The position numbers and the translations under genes are program-made. A DNA stretch of 64,000 nucleotides from Gaeumannomyces sp. JS-464 (taxonomy: Eukaryota > Ascomycota > Sordariomycetes > Magnaporthales > Magnaporthaceae): NCBI GenBank assembly GCA_002197995.1, contig NGZR01000007.1:516399-580398 (forward strand), in the 5' to 3' direction. Of this stretch, positions 32,182-44,500 are shown in pieces; within the stretch, counting starts at the first letter, position 1; the number at the start of each line of letters is the position of its first letter. Below the pieces are notes generated by a model. That model saw only the letters and a program-made list of their open reading frames with translations, searched no databases and was not told the DNA's origin.

Positions 32182-34258
32182 GCAGACGAAGCAGAAAACA
32201 CCTCCACCAGTATCCGCCATCCTGTTTTCATCTGCCAGTTCATCCAAGCACGGCGAACCCAGGATCATCACCTCGGTGGCCAAGCCACTCCCTAATAGAC
32301 ACGTTCCTACCGCCTCAGCCACTTCAGGGCAATCCCACTCATCCAACAGCCCAACTGCGCCCGTCTACCGCGCATTGTTCGGCCCTTGATCGTAACGGTG
32401 GCAATACTTCAATCGCCGCGACAGGAATTTGGCGAGGACAGCTCGCCAGGAGCCCGGGATACAGTAAACCAGTCTACACCCCCTGCCAGTTTAATAATAC
32501 TGAGGATCGGGCTATCCACAGACGGCGAAACCGATGCAAGTGACCTGGCAGAGACTGCTCCGGTCGTGTTACCGATTCGGAACTGAACGACGAGACCATG
32601 ACGACACCTCTTTATGAGACCTAAGAAGAAAGGTCCTCTGTCTAACTCAAGGAAGAATATGTTTGCCATGTTTCTGATGTACTATATGTATTATATCCTG
32701 TGTACTTCTCTTACGGCCTAATGCCTGGAAGAAGCCAGTGCACCAGGTGGCAAGGCGAGGGTTAAATAAACAGTTGAACATTAAATACATGTGCTAGCTG
32801 AGAACCCCCCGGGGGCCCTCTTGGGAGGCTTCTATGAATGACTTTTGCCTGGGCGGGCCAGGGCGCTGAGTGACCTCGAAATAGAGGGAGGGATTTAGTA
32901 AAAGGTGAAAGTAGCACTGTATCGCAAGGGCGTTGAAACATAAGCGGGAGAGTGCTTCGAGATATACAGAAGTAATCATCGTGCCGCCTGCTTCGTGGAC
33001 CGCGTTTTACGTGTAGGAGGCTGTGAGTGTATTGGCGAGGTCGCAATGTGAGGGTGTCACGAGGTCGAGCGCCAGCTGTCAAATCCCCCGTCGAATAAGC
33101 TTCCGTGAAGCATTCGCGAGACCCTGGAAACCGGGCCGACTGAGCTAATGGGTCCTTATTCGGGACGTTCTGTCTTTGGTTCGAGCGCTTCGCTATATCC
33201 TCTTCCCTACCTCTATTTTCTTTCCCTCCTTTGCATCCTCTTTCCTCACGTCGGGAAGCGTTTTTATGTAAGCAGTCTGATGAGGCTGTCGCTCGGGCAA
33301 GACCAATCGATCCATTTTGCTGTGCTCTCCCACGGCGCGATTGGAACCCCTGGACCCCTAACGACGCAGGGATCCCACGATTGTCTGCCCAGTTTGGATG
33401 ATTGCACACAGAATTTCTTGCACAGATGTAGTTGCACGAGACACCAAAGGACGTCGCAAGCGGGCAGCTAGGCAGAATAATTACAGCAAAAAGGGTGCAA
33501 GTAGGTAGACGACGCTCGTCTGCGCAAAAGGGAGCAGAAAACCTCAACAACCTCACTCTTTGATGTGTGGACTTTGCATGTGATGGCGCACCACGGCGAC
33601 GATGAATCCAGCCCCCCCACACCATGTCAAGCCCCGCCGACAGCCCACCCTCCTCGTCGCAACAGGGCTTTCTTACGGGTGGTCTGAAATGGATCGAGAA
33701 CTGGCGCAGATGGTTCTGTCGCTACCCCCTGCAGCCTCGTGATCCATTCGAGGGCCACCCATCATACGTCACACTGGGTGTTTTAGAGGGGGCCTGAAGA
33801 ACACGCGTGGCCAGATCCTGCGACGACTTTGACGAGGCACTTAAGCCGGGCAAGCCGCACTGGACAGGCAGCATCGGCTTCGGGTGTCCTGCCTGGCCCG
33901 TCGACCTGCTCCACTTTGTTTTTTCTCCGCGCCGCAGAAGCTCCCCTGCTTGGCTGACATTTATTTGGCACGACTCGGCCAGAGAAGGACCAGAACAAGG
34001 CCTGCCACTTGTGTGCTACCTGCCACCTGTGTTACTACTACTTGCCTACCGCCGCCTGTCGCTGCTCGCCTAGTCCTAGCCGCATCGCTTCCCAAAGGTT
34101 CGATACTGCCTGCCGACGTGTTGTCGATATCTGGCTGGTCCAAACAGGCAGACAAGGTCCTGAAACCGAAGCCGCGCGCTGGTGGTGCCCGAACCCAACC
34201 AGCTCCTCCACACTCAACTGCCACCACCCTTGAAGCCCCCACAACCCGCACCTGCTGG

Positions 34259-35560
34259 ATGACGACCATGCTCGCGTCCAACATTCTCCAGTCGCCGCTC
34301 CAGTCTCCGAACGCCATACCCCCGAGAACCTCCTCAACCGGCGTCTACCCCATCACCCACACACCCTCGAAACCCGTCCTTCGACCGCTGTCCGAGGCCG
34401 ACTGGATCGCCAAGAGCCCGCCGCTGCCGCACGCACACGCCGCCAACACGAACGGGATGGCTGGCGCCGCCGCTGCTGCCCCCGCCCACGCCCACTCCCA
34501 CGCCCCCGCAACCACCAACGGACACCACCCGCGGGTCAACCCGCGCAAGGCCTCTGCCGGCAGGGGCTCGCAGGCCTCGGCAAGCATGCAGCCGCCCGCG
34601 CCGGCCAACTTCGACGCGAGCCGCTATGCCCACGAAGACTTCAACTTCACCACCACCAAGAGGACCTGGTCCGACCACAAGGAGAAGATAATAAGCGGGC
34701 CCTTTGACTACCTCTACGGCCACCCGGGCAAGGACTTCCGCACCCAGGTCATCACCGCCTTCAATGCCTGGCTCGAGGTGCCGCCCGAGAGCCTCGAGGT
34801 CATAACCAAGGTCGTCGGCATGCTGCACACGGCCTCGCTGCTGATCGACGACGTCGAGGACAACTCGTCGCTGCGCCGCGGCCTGCCCGTCGCCCACAGC
34901 ATCTTTGGCGTCCCCCAGACCATCAACAGCGCCAACTACATCTACTTTTGCGCCCTGCAGGAGCTGCAGAAGCTCCACAACCCAAACACGCTCACCATAT
35001 TCGCCGACGAGCTGCTCAACCTGCACCGCGGCCAGGGCATGGACCTCTTCTGGCGCGACACCCTCACCTGCCCCACCGAGGACGACTACCTCGAGATGGT
35101 GGGCAACAAGACGGGCGGGCTCTTCCGCCTAGGCATCAAGCTGATGCAGGCCGAGTCGCGCTCCCAGATCGAATGCGTGCCGCTCGTCAACATTGTCGGG
35201 CTCATCTTCCAGATCCGCGACGACTACCTCAACCTCTTCTCCAAGGAGTACAGCGAGAACAAGGGCATGTGCGAGGACCTGACCGAGGGCAAGTTCTCCT
35301 TCCCCGTCATCCACAGCATCCGCACCGACCCGGCCGACCTGCAGCTCCTCAACATCCTCAAGCAAAAGACGACGAACGAGGACCTGAAGCGCTATGCAGT
35401 CTCGTACATGGAGAACACGGGCAGCTTCGACTACACGAGAAAAGTGCTCGCCGTGCTCATCGAGCGCGCCCGCAAGATGACGGACGAGATTGACGGCAGC
35501 AGGGGGAAGAGCGGAGGCATCCACAAGCTTCTTGACAAAATGGTGGTTGCGTCACCATAA
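34259..35560 (+). CDS. GGS1: Geranylgeranyl diphosphate synthase
   Basis: Condenses isopentenyl diphosphate with farnesyl (or shorter) diphosphate to give C20 GGPP for protein prenylation, carotenoids and other terpenoids. A single exon of 433 residues, the size of Neurospora AL-3. The first Asp-rich motif DDVED lies near residue 197 in [20 protein letters not shown], the second is [10 protein letters not shown] near residue 317, and [10 protein letters not shown] follows. The enzyme core starts near residue 120 ([19 protein letters not shown]). The first 105 residues are low-complexity, rich in A, H, P and S with HAHSHAP-like repeats, and give no clear targeting signal. The start at 34259 gives MTTMLASN; a second Met two codons later could serve. 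No terpene-cluster neighbours are present, so a housekeeping GGPP synthase is inferred. Confidence 0.96.
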   Translation: MTTMLASNILQSPLQSPNAIPPRTSSTGVYPITHTPSKPVLRPLSEADWIAKSPPLPHAHAANTNGMAGAAAAAPAHAHSHAPATTNGHHPRVNPRKASAGRGSQASASMQPPAPANFDASRYAHEDFNFTTTKRTWSDHKEKIISGPFDYLYGHPGKDFRTQVITAFNAWLEVPPESLEVITKVVGMLHTASLLIDDVEDNSSLRRGLPVAHSIFGVPQTINSANYIYFCALQELQKLHNPNTLTIFADELLNLHRGQGMDLFWRDTLTCPTEDDYLEMVGNKTGGLFRLGIKLMQAESRSQIECVPLVNIVGLIFQIRDDYLNLFSKEYSENKGMCEDLTEGKFSFPVIHSIRTDPADLQLLNILKQKTTNEDLKRYAVSYMENTGSFDYTRKVLAVLIERARKMTDEIDGSRGKSGGIHKLLDKMVVASP

Positions 35561-36454
35561 GCTCAACGGGGGCGACGAGGCGCCATGTTTCGTTCATGAC
35601 GCCTACAGGTGAGCGTAAAACGAAAAGGTACCGCGGAGCGGAAAAGACGAGTTTTTATTTAGCATGGAAGATACCTCACTCACGAAGCGCAACTAGCATG
35701 ACATGGATTATGACGGCGGGATGTTGACCGGGGGTTTCCCGCCCATTCCGTTCTTTCTTTATACCTGGGTATATATAGTCCCTGCGCTCCTCGCCGGGCC
35801 GGTGTGTGTCACTTTTGAAGCAGGCACGTACACGGTGCGGCTCATGGGCATTGGACGACATTTGCGGCGACACATTACAATGGATTTGGGGGGCCCAGGG
35901 AACAATCTGGTCTTGGTTCTTTCTTGTGTTTGTTTTTGGTCAAGCTCCGACACTGAGATATCCAGTTGAATTATGAGATGAAATCATGAAGAAACACTCA
36001 AGAGGCACCCCGAGAGGACACAATGTCCCCTTACTAACTATATGTTGAGCGTAATGCTGCGGTTCGACAATGCAGTGGTTGGGTTTGAAAACATGGAAGA
36101 CAACGCCGAATAGGAGGAAGGGTTAGCAAGCACTAGGGGACGGAAGAATGTGGTCAGAAAAGTGACGGGTAGGGTTGCCTATAGCCGGTCGGTGGCGAGA
36201 TAATTTACACCGACGTCTCGCCGTAGGACCGAGTCTATACGAGACCTGTTGTGCTACAGAAGCACAAATCGGAGTTCCTATGTGGATGTCCCACCATGGG
36301 TCAGGTTAGGTTGGCCGCACCGCGCACCGCGGATGCCGTTGGTCAGAGATATGGGGATCGGGTATGTACTGCATTTATTAATTCGAGTCTGAACGCCTCG
36401 TCGCACGTTGACAGAAGGCAACTCCAGCCGTGGCTGCCAAAATGTCTCAATTAC
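35561..36454. other. Intergenic between convergent GGPP synthase and peroxin genes
   Basis: Shared 3' flank of two convergent genes, AT-richer than the genes. No gene or RNA is recognised. Confidence 0.5.
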
Positions 36455-38211
36455 CTAAGTGGTGGTCCCGATCTTGGTCCGCTTGACCAGCCGAACCCAC
36501 CGCCGCCGCCTCCACTCGCCGCGCCTGCCCACGCCCTCGAAGCCCTCCTCCCAGCTGACGTTGGGGTGTTGCGACGCGGAGCCGCCGCCGCCGCCGGTGG
36601 CGGACGCCTTGCCCTTGGCGGCCGCGGGCGCCGGCTGGTCGACGACGCCCGTGACGCCCTCGTGCTCGTTGTACATGTCGTAGACCCAGCGCTCGCCCTC
36701 GGTCTCGACCTCGACGCCCGTGATGATGCGCTCCTCAACCCACTCCCTGCTCCAGAGGTCGAGAGCCCACTTCTTCTCGCTCCACTCCCAGCCGTCGGGC
36801 GCCAGCACGTCCTCAAAGTAGCGCGTCCCGCCGGGCGGGCTGCCGCCGGCCAGGCGCGCGGGCGACATGGGGTCGTAGGGGGTCGGGCTGAAGGTCCAGG
36901 GCTCCCACTCGTCGGCCTCGGCGGCGCTGCGGCGCTGCAGCTCAAAGATCTCGACCTCGCGCGTCTCGGGCGCCTGGTCCAGGATGATGTCGGCCTCGAC
37001 CCAGCGGTCCAGCAGCGCCGCGGCCCGGGCGTGCGGGGGTTCCTCTTTGCCGTCGTGGCCGGTGCCGCCGCCGCCGCCGCCGACTGCACCGGGCGAGGAG
37101 ACGACGAGGCCGCCGACGCTCTCGTAGAGCGCGGCGGCGCGGCGGGCCAGGGTCGGGTGGCCCGAGGCGGTGGCGGCCCAGCCCGAGACGAGCAGGAGCA
37201 GGCGCCAGGGGAGCAGGTGGGCGGCGATGGACATGGCGCCGGCGGCGAAGAAGCAGGCGACGAAGAGGGCCGACGACCGGGCCTCGTCGCTGAAGTTGGT
37301 GGCGGGCACGACGCTGTCGACGACGGCGTCGTGCACCACCACAAAGTCGTCCATGCAGTTCTGCAGGTCGCGCATGTTGCGGAAGAAGTCGCGGCTCAGC
37401 TCCTTGACGGGCTTGACGGTCCGCGCGGGGGCGACGGGCGGGCCCCTGGGCGAGTAGGCGGCGTGGTGCGCGTGCGAGTAGTAGCTGCGCGTGTGCGCCG
37501 ACTCGTCCGGGTTGGCGGCGCCGGGGCCGCTCCCCACCGTCGTGGCGGTCCCCGGGCCGACGGCGGTGCCCGGGGCGGAGGACCCCGAGGGCGGCTCCGG
37601 GTGGCGGGCGACGAAGCCCGGGATCAGCACGGCGACGAGCAGGATCGCCGGGGGCAGCACGGCCAGCAGGTGGGGGTCCAGGCAGATGAGCGTGTACACG
37701 GCCAGGAACGAGAGGGTGTGGGTCGGGCGGCGCCACGACAGCAGGCGGGAGACGCGGGCCTGGAACTTGAAGACGACGCCGATGCGGGCGTTGAAGCGGC
37801 GGAAGTTGTACGACATGGTCGTGATGTTGAAGCCCGGCCGCGACTCTAGGTAGCTGTCGTCAAGCACGTCGGCACTGGTTACGCCATGCGCCCCGTTGCT
37901 GCCCGGCGCGTCAAACTCGGCCGGGATGACCTGCTGTAGCAGCCTGGGTTTGCGCGGCGACTTTGTGTTAGCTGGATGGTTCCACGCGGGACGGCAGGGG
38001 CCATGAGGGTTGCACACTTCTCCAGGAGCTTGTCCTGCATGTTGGCTCCGCCTTTCAGCAGGCCGCGCAGGCTCCTCCGCTTCTTGTCGGAGCCGGCGCC
38101 GACCCCGTCGCCGGCGTCAGACGCCTGGTAGCTGCGGTCATCGCTCCCTGTGGCGCCCGGATTGCCGGGCTCCTCGGTGTGGATGAGGATGCCGGGGCTG
38201 TATTCATCCAT
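36455..38211 (-). CDS. Peroxisomal membrane peroxin with DysF domains (Pex24/Pex28-30 family)
   Basis: An integral membrane protein thought to act at ER-peroxisome contacts controlling peroxisome number and size. Exon 1 is 38018-38211 and exon 2 is 36455-37943. Intron 37944-38017 (donor GTGTGC, branch GCTAAC, acceptor CAG) splices to MQDKLLEK-LLQQVIPAE, the family hallmark. The total is 560 residues. Visible parts: the N-terminal Pex24p region (ESRPGFNITTMSYNFRRFN), hydrophobic segments TLSFLAVYTLICLDPHLLAV and AILLVAVLIPGFV, a further membrane segment ALFVACFFAAGAM, and dysferlin-type DysF parts (DEWEPWTFSPTPYDP, GWEWSEKKWALDLWSREWVEE, GRRGEWRRRRWVRLVKR). A Gly-rich insert lies near residue 375. 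The start at 38211 is the first in-frame ATG; an earlier exon is possible. Which Pex number it equals is uncertain. Confidence 0.86.
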
Positions 38212-41200
38212 GTAGCCAGTGCCTGCGTGGCGTGGTTGCGATGCGGCTGGTGCGACATCCACAAGGATACCAAATCGAGTATTTGCCCGTGATGTTTATT
38301 GCGTCCAATCCACCGGGTTTGGGTGGTTGATTTCCTGCCGGGAAGGGTGGCCGTTTGGCTGCTTGTAAGTCAAACAGGGCAATGACGCCGTCTTGGGAGT
38401 CGCCGCGGCTGATGCGTGTGGTCGTCACATGTCTCTGACGTGCGCGCGCGCAGCTGGGGCGCTCGTGACCTCGTTGGATCCAGCACTCAGCGCACAGTAA
38501 ATCCTGGCGGTGGCTTTTGGGCGACTTGTCTAGTCGTAGCTGGGTTCACACGTCCCTTCCCTGCCACTGCAGTCAGCGACCTCCAACATCAAAAAGAAAA
38601 ATAGCAAGTGCTCTTAAATCGTGTTTTCCCCATCAAGGTTTCATGTTCGTGGCACGTTGATTTCCAATCGGCCAAGGCCGGCGCATCGCTATTTGACCCT
38701 CGGAATCCGTGCTCACCTTCTCCAGCCCGCCGCAGGTTTCAGCTGCACGCCCACATCAAAGCCTCGCTGGGACGGCGGGACGGCCAGCGCACTAACGTCA
38801 ACACCGCTCCGACGCGGTCACGGGATCTCCGCATGGCGCGATTCTCTCGTCGCGGCGCGACGGAGATACTGCCTACATTAGCACCCAGGTTGCCGTGGCA
38901 TCAACCGCCTGATAAAATTTTGACGGTGCCTGAATGGTGGGGATATAGCGGGGTCCCTGTGGGATTCACCGGCAGCCCATAAAATCCCATATAGGACCGT
39001 GAGTGCGGGAATGTGTGGTGGAGCGCATTATTTGCAGCTGTTGATGTGATCAAACGCAACCGTTGGAGCGGTGACCAGTCGGATGCGGCATGGCAGTGGT
39101 TGATCCCTGAGTGAAGCGTTCTGGGGAGCCCGTCGAGCGAATAGAGTCGGCTGCCTGGACTCGGCCATGGCACAACAACCAAAGACGCCGGCTCCATCAG
39201 GTTTCTGTTGCCGTCTTTGGTCTACTTGACTTGACGTCTGTGCAGCACGCCACGGGCAGACGCTTCCAAATGTCCGGCCGTGTTCCTTGCTTGCTTCTTC
39301 TGTGCGGCCGCTTCCCCAGAGGGCAGCCCCAACTGGAGCCTTGAAATTAGCCCACCCCTTTTCTGACTGGCCGTCACGGCCGACGTCGAAAGAGCCCGCT
39401 CCCACACGGCTGCTCCCAATTCGTCTGGCGAAGAGACGAACTCCGGAAAATGCTTTCGACTGATCTCGTCTCCCCCTGGCGCCCGGCATCTAACCCTCCA
39501 TGCTCGGCCAGGCCCACGATCGCCACCCGAAACGGGCCGCGCCCATAGAGTTTTTATTCTTTGTTCTCGGTCGCTCGGGGTACTGCGCAAGCGAAAGCCA
39601 AACCATCACTGATCCAGGAAGGCGTAAGACCAGACGGGACCAAACGCAAGCGGGGAGCCAGCAAAGGTGTCATTGGAGGTTGGCACCTATAGGTGCTCGA
39701 TGGCGATGGCTATAGCACCATCTGTGTCAAATTATATCAACAAGCCGGGACTGGCCTGCCTGGGAACGTGTCGACGGTTTACCGGGCAGCCCCAATCCAC
39801 CTCGCATCCAATTCGTCGCTTTTCGATCGGGTGCTGTCGAGCCCCATCCCATGCCGCTTGCCTGCTTCGACGTGTCTCTGGCCTCCAGTCCCTCGTCCCC
39901 ACTCTCCCCGGCACCCCCAACACCACATGCATGCTGATGGGCGCCCGGAACGTCCACTAGGAGAGTCCGTGCCGCTCCGTCGCTCAGGAACATGCAACCC
40001 ACCTGGCAGAATTGGGGTCTGCTGCGGGTACATGCTACATGCTGTCCTCCCATTGCCTCGTCACGGAGCTGCCCAGCAGACGTGGAAAGGCTTGATTGTG
40101 TCCGCGTTTTTGACCGCCAAAGTCGCTGTGCAGGCGCTGCCCTCATGAGGGTTTTTATGGACGTGATACCGTCGCTGGTGGACGTGACCCTTTTGAGGTC
40201 ACAGAGGCAGCGGGCATCTCGGCCCCGCGCCCTTCGCGGTGTAGCGATCTACCTAGGTAGGTAGGTACGTTGGTGGCTGCCGATGTCAGTCGTCATGCGC
40301 GTGACGTTGGTGATGGCACACACACACACGCACCGTGCTCTCTGGGCGTGTAGTCACGTCAAACCCATCTCCGCTACTACGCTAGAACAAATGCGCCCTG
40401 TCCAGTTCCTGTCCTGGCCACCGCTACCTCTTGACTTGCATGTCCGTGTGTGATGCGGTCAAGGTTCAAGCCGAACAAACCTGAGCGCAGCCACCGCTTA
40501 GCAGATAGAAAAAGGTTTGGCGCGGTGACCAGTGGACGGGAGGGCGCTGCTTTCGGTCACCTAGCTCTCCCTTCAAATCGCATCAGAAGTCCCTTTGCTG
40601 GCAGGCATGGGGCCGAGGCTAAGTCTAGTCGCCCTCTAGCTGCAGAGATCTTGCGCGAGTGGCTTCTCGAGGCTGAACAGAGAGCATGTCTTGTTGACAT
40701 GGACTGCCATGCACCGTTGTAGAGGTTAGGGAAGTTGGGTGCAAGGAAGCTCTGTGCTGCTGGGACTCCTCGCGGACAGAATTGAAGCAGCCTGCCGCCC
40801 AGGCACTCGTGCAGCTCATGTCGAATTGCCATCCATTTCGGATCGCGCTGCCGACTCGACTCGATCCGCCGCCCAGACTCACACACAGGTAAACACCGAG
40901 TAGGAAAGGTGCGTGCAGATGCAGATGCGCCTTGTTGTTGGGTTGTCGGTTGTCCAGGTCAACGTCGGTGGGTGATCAGGTACCGGTACTGACAGGGGTG
41001 CGGTGGAGCACACCCTTTTTCTCGCAGTACCTCTTGGCCCGGGCTCCATCCTTTTCGCCCTCGCAACCACCGCCCGCAAGCCAGACGCCCGCCCACCCGG
41101 CTGACACCTGCCGCTAGGCCCAGGCAATTATTCGTGCCTCCTGAACCAGTCCCGCCCGCTGGTCGAAAACAAATCTAGCGACAAATTACGACCACCTCGC

Positions 41201-41589
41201 GTGCGGAGCCGTTCTCTGCGGGCTCTCACAACCTCAAACCGTCTCCCGCCGCCTGCACCCTCCCTCTCCCTTACCTCAACCCCCCCAAACACCGGTGCAT
41301 GTCCTGCGTACCCGCGTTTGCGTGAGACGGAGAGAGAGCGTGAGCGTGTAGCTCGCATCGCGCATACACACTGCCGACCGACGCTGCAGACACGCCTGTC
41401 GCCGCGACCCCGACGGCCCTTTTTTTTCTGTCGCCCCTCTGCCTCCACCGCTTTTCCCGGAATGAGGTAGCCTCTCGCCAGGGACGGCGACTCTTCAATT
41501 GAGAGGCGCCCTCCTCCGGCCCTCGCCGCCTTGGTCGACACACACACCCAACTCTGGGAGGTCCCAATCGTCCATCTCCTCTCCGCCCT
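38212..41589. other. Long intergenic, divergent peroxin / POM1
   Basis: About 3.4 kb between divergent genes with no supported coding region. It includes an AGGT-repeat string (40251-40268), a (CA)n run near 40317-40334 and, close to POM1, CT-rich leader-like sequence. It may hold a long POM1 5' untranslated region, as polarity kinases often have; that is inference. Confidence 0.45.
40251..40268. repeat. AGGT-repeat string (ACCTAGGTAGGTAGGTAC)
   Basis: Tandem AGGT units after a CCTAGG centre; shares 13 bases (ACCTAGGTAGGTA) with the string at 23421-23443. Confidence 0.7.
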
Positions 41590-44500
41590 ATGGTTCAGGA
41601 TTTGAACGCTCCCGCTGGCCCCCGACCGGCAGACCCATTTCCAACAAGGTACGCCGATCCTGATATCTGTGGCCGTGCCCCTTGATTATATGCTCGCCGA
41701 GGTGGACATTCGAGGCGGGGAGACACAACAACACAACAAAGCCAGCAGCTGGCCCGCAGCCACGTTTCCACCCGAGGACCAAGACGTTTCCACGCACAAC
41801 AGCCTGTCTCCTGCGCCCAAGCAACCGACCCCATCCTTGTGCCTGCCTAACAGACCCGTCCGCCCATCCGCAGGAATAGCGGAAGCACCAGCCCGGCCAA
41901 GAAGGGCTCGCACCGGCGTGCCCCCTCCGACGGTCAGATGCTCAGTGCCTCGTCTTCCAACAACCACTCTCTGTTTTCGTTCGGGAGGAATGGCGCCGCC
42001 GCGCAGCCCCCGACCGACGTGACCGACAAAACACCGGCCTCCTTCGATTTCCTGCCCCAGGTCAACTTCGATGACTTGCATAGCAGCTTGGAGTCCGACT
42101 TCAAGCTGACCCAGTTTCCGTCCCCGACCGGCCAGGGGTTCATTCTGGACGACAAGGGCATGGGCGACAAGATGGCCCCGGAAAAGAGTAACGTCGCCAA
42201 CGGCGGCGCCGCTACCCTTGTCCAGAGCTCGGCCCAGCCCCAGCCGCAAGTCCAGCAGCCTCCGGCCCGGCCTGCGAGGTCGGGATCCATTCTTCGACGA
42301 CCGAGCACCTCGAGCAGGACGGCCGCCGCTTCCACCAACGGTGCCGGCCCCTCGATCGCCGACGCCCCCACCGCCCCGGCCGCCATGCGAGCTCGCCGCC
42401 AGAGCCATTACCCACCCGTGTCGAACACAAACATCGGGAAGCCACCCAGGAAATCCGTCGGGCCGGGCATCCTCGATACCGACTATGGAATGAGAAATCC
42501 GACGCGTCGCCGCCCTAGTGTGGCATCCAATGCTGAAACTACCAGGCCCATCCCGGACTCGACCCGCTCCTCGATAGACGGTGGTAGCCGTCTAGTTTTT
42601 GGCGAGCCCACCCGCGGTCTGAGCACGTCGAGAGCGTCCAAAGCAAAGTCCGTGGGGCCGCCCCCAAGGGTGAGCCAGAGCACTCTCACTGCCGATGACA
42701 GCAGTTTCCTGGGGTCCGACCAGGCCAAGTCTGTGACCGGCATGCCTCGATCGCCCAGGCCAAATGGTGCTGGCTCAGCCAAACGTGCCTCGGTCATGCC
42801 AGGCGCCGGCCACGCGACGGGGCTGGGTGCTCGGACGATCAGCCCCACGGACACGCGACGGATGAAGCGGATGTCCACCAAGGGTCTACTGCCAGGCGGA
42901 AATCCCCAGGTTACGGTTGTGCAATCTTCTATGGTCCCAGATATCCGAGCCGTCTCGAGATCACCGTCCTCGGCTCCACACAAGACTTCAACTCCCTCGT
43001 CCTCACGAACGACACCAGACCCGAACAGGAAGTCGTACAGCTCCGGTCTGTCGATAGCCTCTGCTGCCAGCTTCAACACGGTGCGTACCTCGACCGGCTC
43101 CATCCAGCGCGGCATGGTGCAATCCGGCGGCTCCCGGCTTCCCGCCCCGAAGTCACTGAGCATTCACAATCCTCCCAGCCATGAGGGCGAGGAGGATGTG
43201 CCACCGGTCCCCGCCATTCCCAAGGCGTACGAGTCGCCCAAGGAGTCGCCGGCCGAGGTGTCGTTTTTGGAGAAGCGGAAATCGAATCTGGCCTTCGACG
43301 CTAGCAGCATTCATAGCACCTCGACCGGCAGTCTCTCGGGATACCCTACACTAGAGCCCCCGGTACGGGTCCAGCGGAAAAACAGCACCCGCAAGTCAAG
43401 CAACCAGAACGTCACGCTCGATCTCGACAAGAAGGGCAATGTGGCCCAGCCGAAAAAGAGTGCTCAGCCGCTCAGCCTACCTCCGATCACCCTTGGGCCC
43501 CTGAGCGGGCCCACAGCAGCCAAGATTGCTGCGCTGCAGGAGCAAGGCTCTTCGACTCAGAATCTGAACGTGGACAGTCCTCCGCCAGTGAGGCAAAGCT
43601 CCAAAACTCCGACAACTCCAATGACCGCCTCCAAGAGCTCCTTCTTCTCGAGACACCGAGCGGACAAGCCGGAGGTGACAAGTCTCAGGAGCAGCAGCTC
43701 CATTCACCGCCTCAGGGACAGCCCTTCGCACACTGTTGCGACGAGCTCTACCGAGTCTGTGAGCGCCATCAACATCCGACAACCCCCGCAAAAAACCGAC
43801 TGTGTCCCCCGTTTCTCTCGTCTTCTCTGCCCAAGGGCGGTGCGGAGGGCTCCGGGTTTTTGAAGAGGTCCAAGACAGGTAGTAGCTTTATTTCTAGCTC
43901 TGAGATGGGCGCGGGTACTACTATTACACAGCAACGACCCTCCGGCCCCCGGGCCCCTGTCATTGCCAAACCTCGCCCTCCAAAGTCGCCTCCGCCGTTG
44001 TCCAGCCCCGAGGAACCACCGACTCCCGGCTCGATGAGCTCGCTCCGCCGAAAACTGAGCCTATCTTGGAAGCGAAGCGCGTCCAAGGCCAGCGGGAGTC
44101 ATTCCAGCCGACAAGGCCTCCGATCAGCATGAGCGCCAGGAGAGCATGCCCCCGCCTCGCCTCCCGAAATCTGCAGCCACAAGTCAACTCAGCTCTAAGC
44201 CACCAAGCCCGAGCTCTCTGGCCAAACCCAATGGAGGTACCACATACCTCGACACGAGACGGCGCAAGAGCTCGGCCTCGAGCCTCAATATCATTGTTGC
44301 ACAAGATCGTTCACGTAACGATGCCTGGAACGGTTCCGGCAAAAAGGATCTCACGGGCGAACCCATCGCGGAGCGCCCGCCCCTCTCACACAGCGCATCT
44401 GTCATGCACAAGATTCTCAAGCCCAAGGTGTCGGCCCAATCTCAGCGACACCACGACGGCTGGACTGCAGACTTGGACAAGGACGACATGATTGCGGAGG

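Larger units (their letters stand above)
30517..34258. other. Long intergenic, CsbD gene to GGPP synthase
   Basis: Some 3.7 kb without a supported protein gene. It contains a tRNA-like element (31352-31511), a (GAA)8 microsatellite (32158-32181) and an isolated A-box-like TAGCTCAGTCGG on the minus strand near 33131-33142. The long minus-strand frame 32762-33625 has no family features. Confidence 0.5.

Noticed and set aside
32087..32389. Frame with a poly-Lys stretch
   Set aside because: The Lys run is only the (GAA)8 microsatellite read in one frame.
33085..33145. Possible tRNA on the minus strand (TAGCTCAGTCGG A-box)
   Set aside because: The D stem has no partner, no T arm with a proper B-box follows, and no acceptor pairing is found.
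32762..33625. Minus-strand frame of 287 codons
   Set aside because: Low-complexity Arg/Ser-rich translation without domains, in GC-rich DNA where long chance frames are common.
29806..35560. Terpenoid or secondary-metabolite cluster around GGPP synthase
   Set aside because: No terpene cyclase, P450, methyltransferase or cluster regulator lies nearby; the neighbours are a CsbD-type protein and a peroxin.
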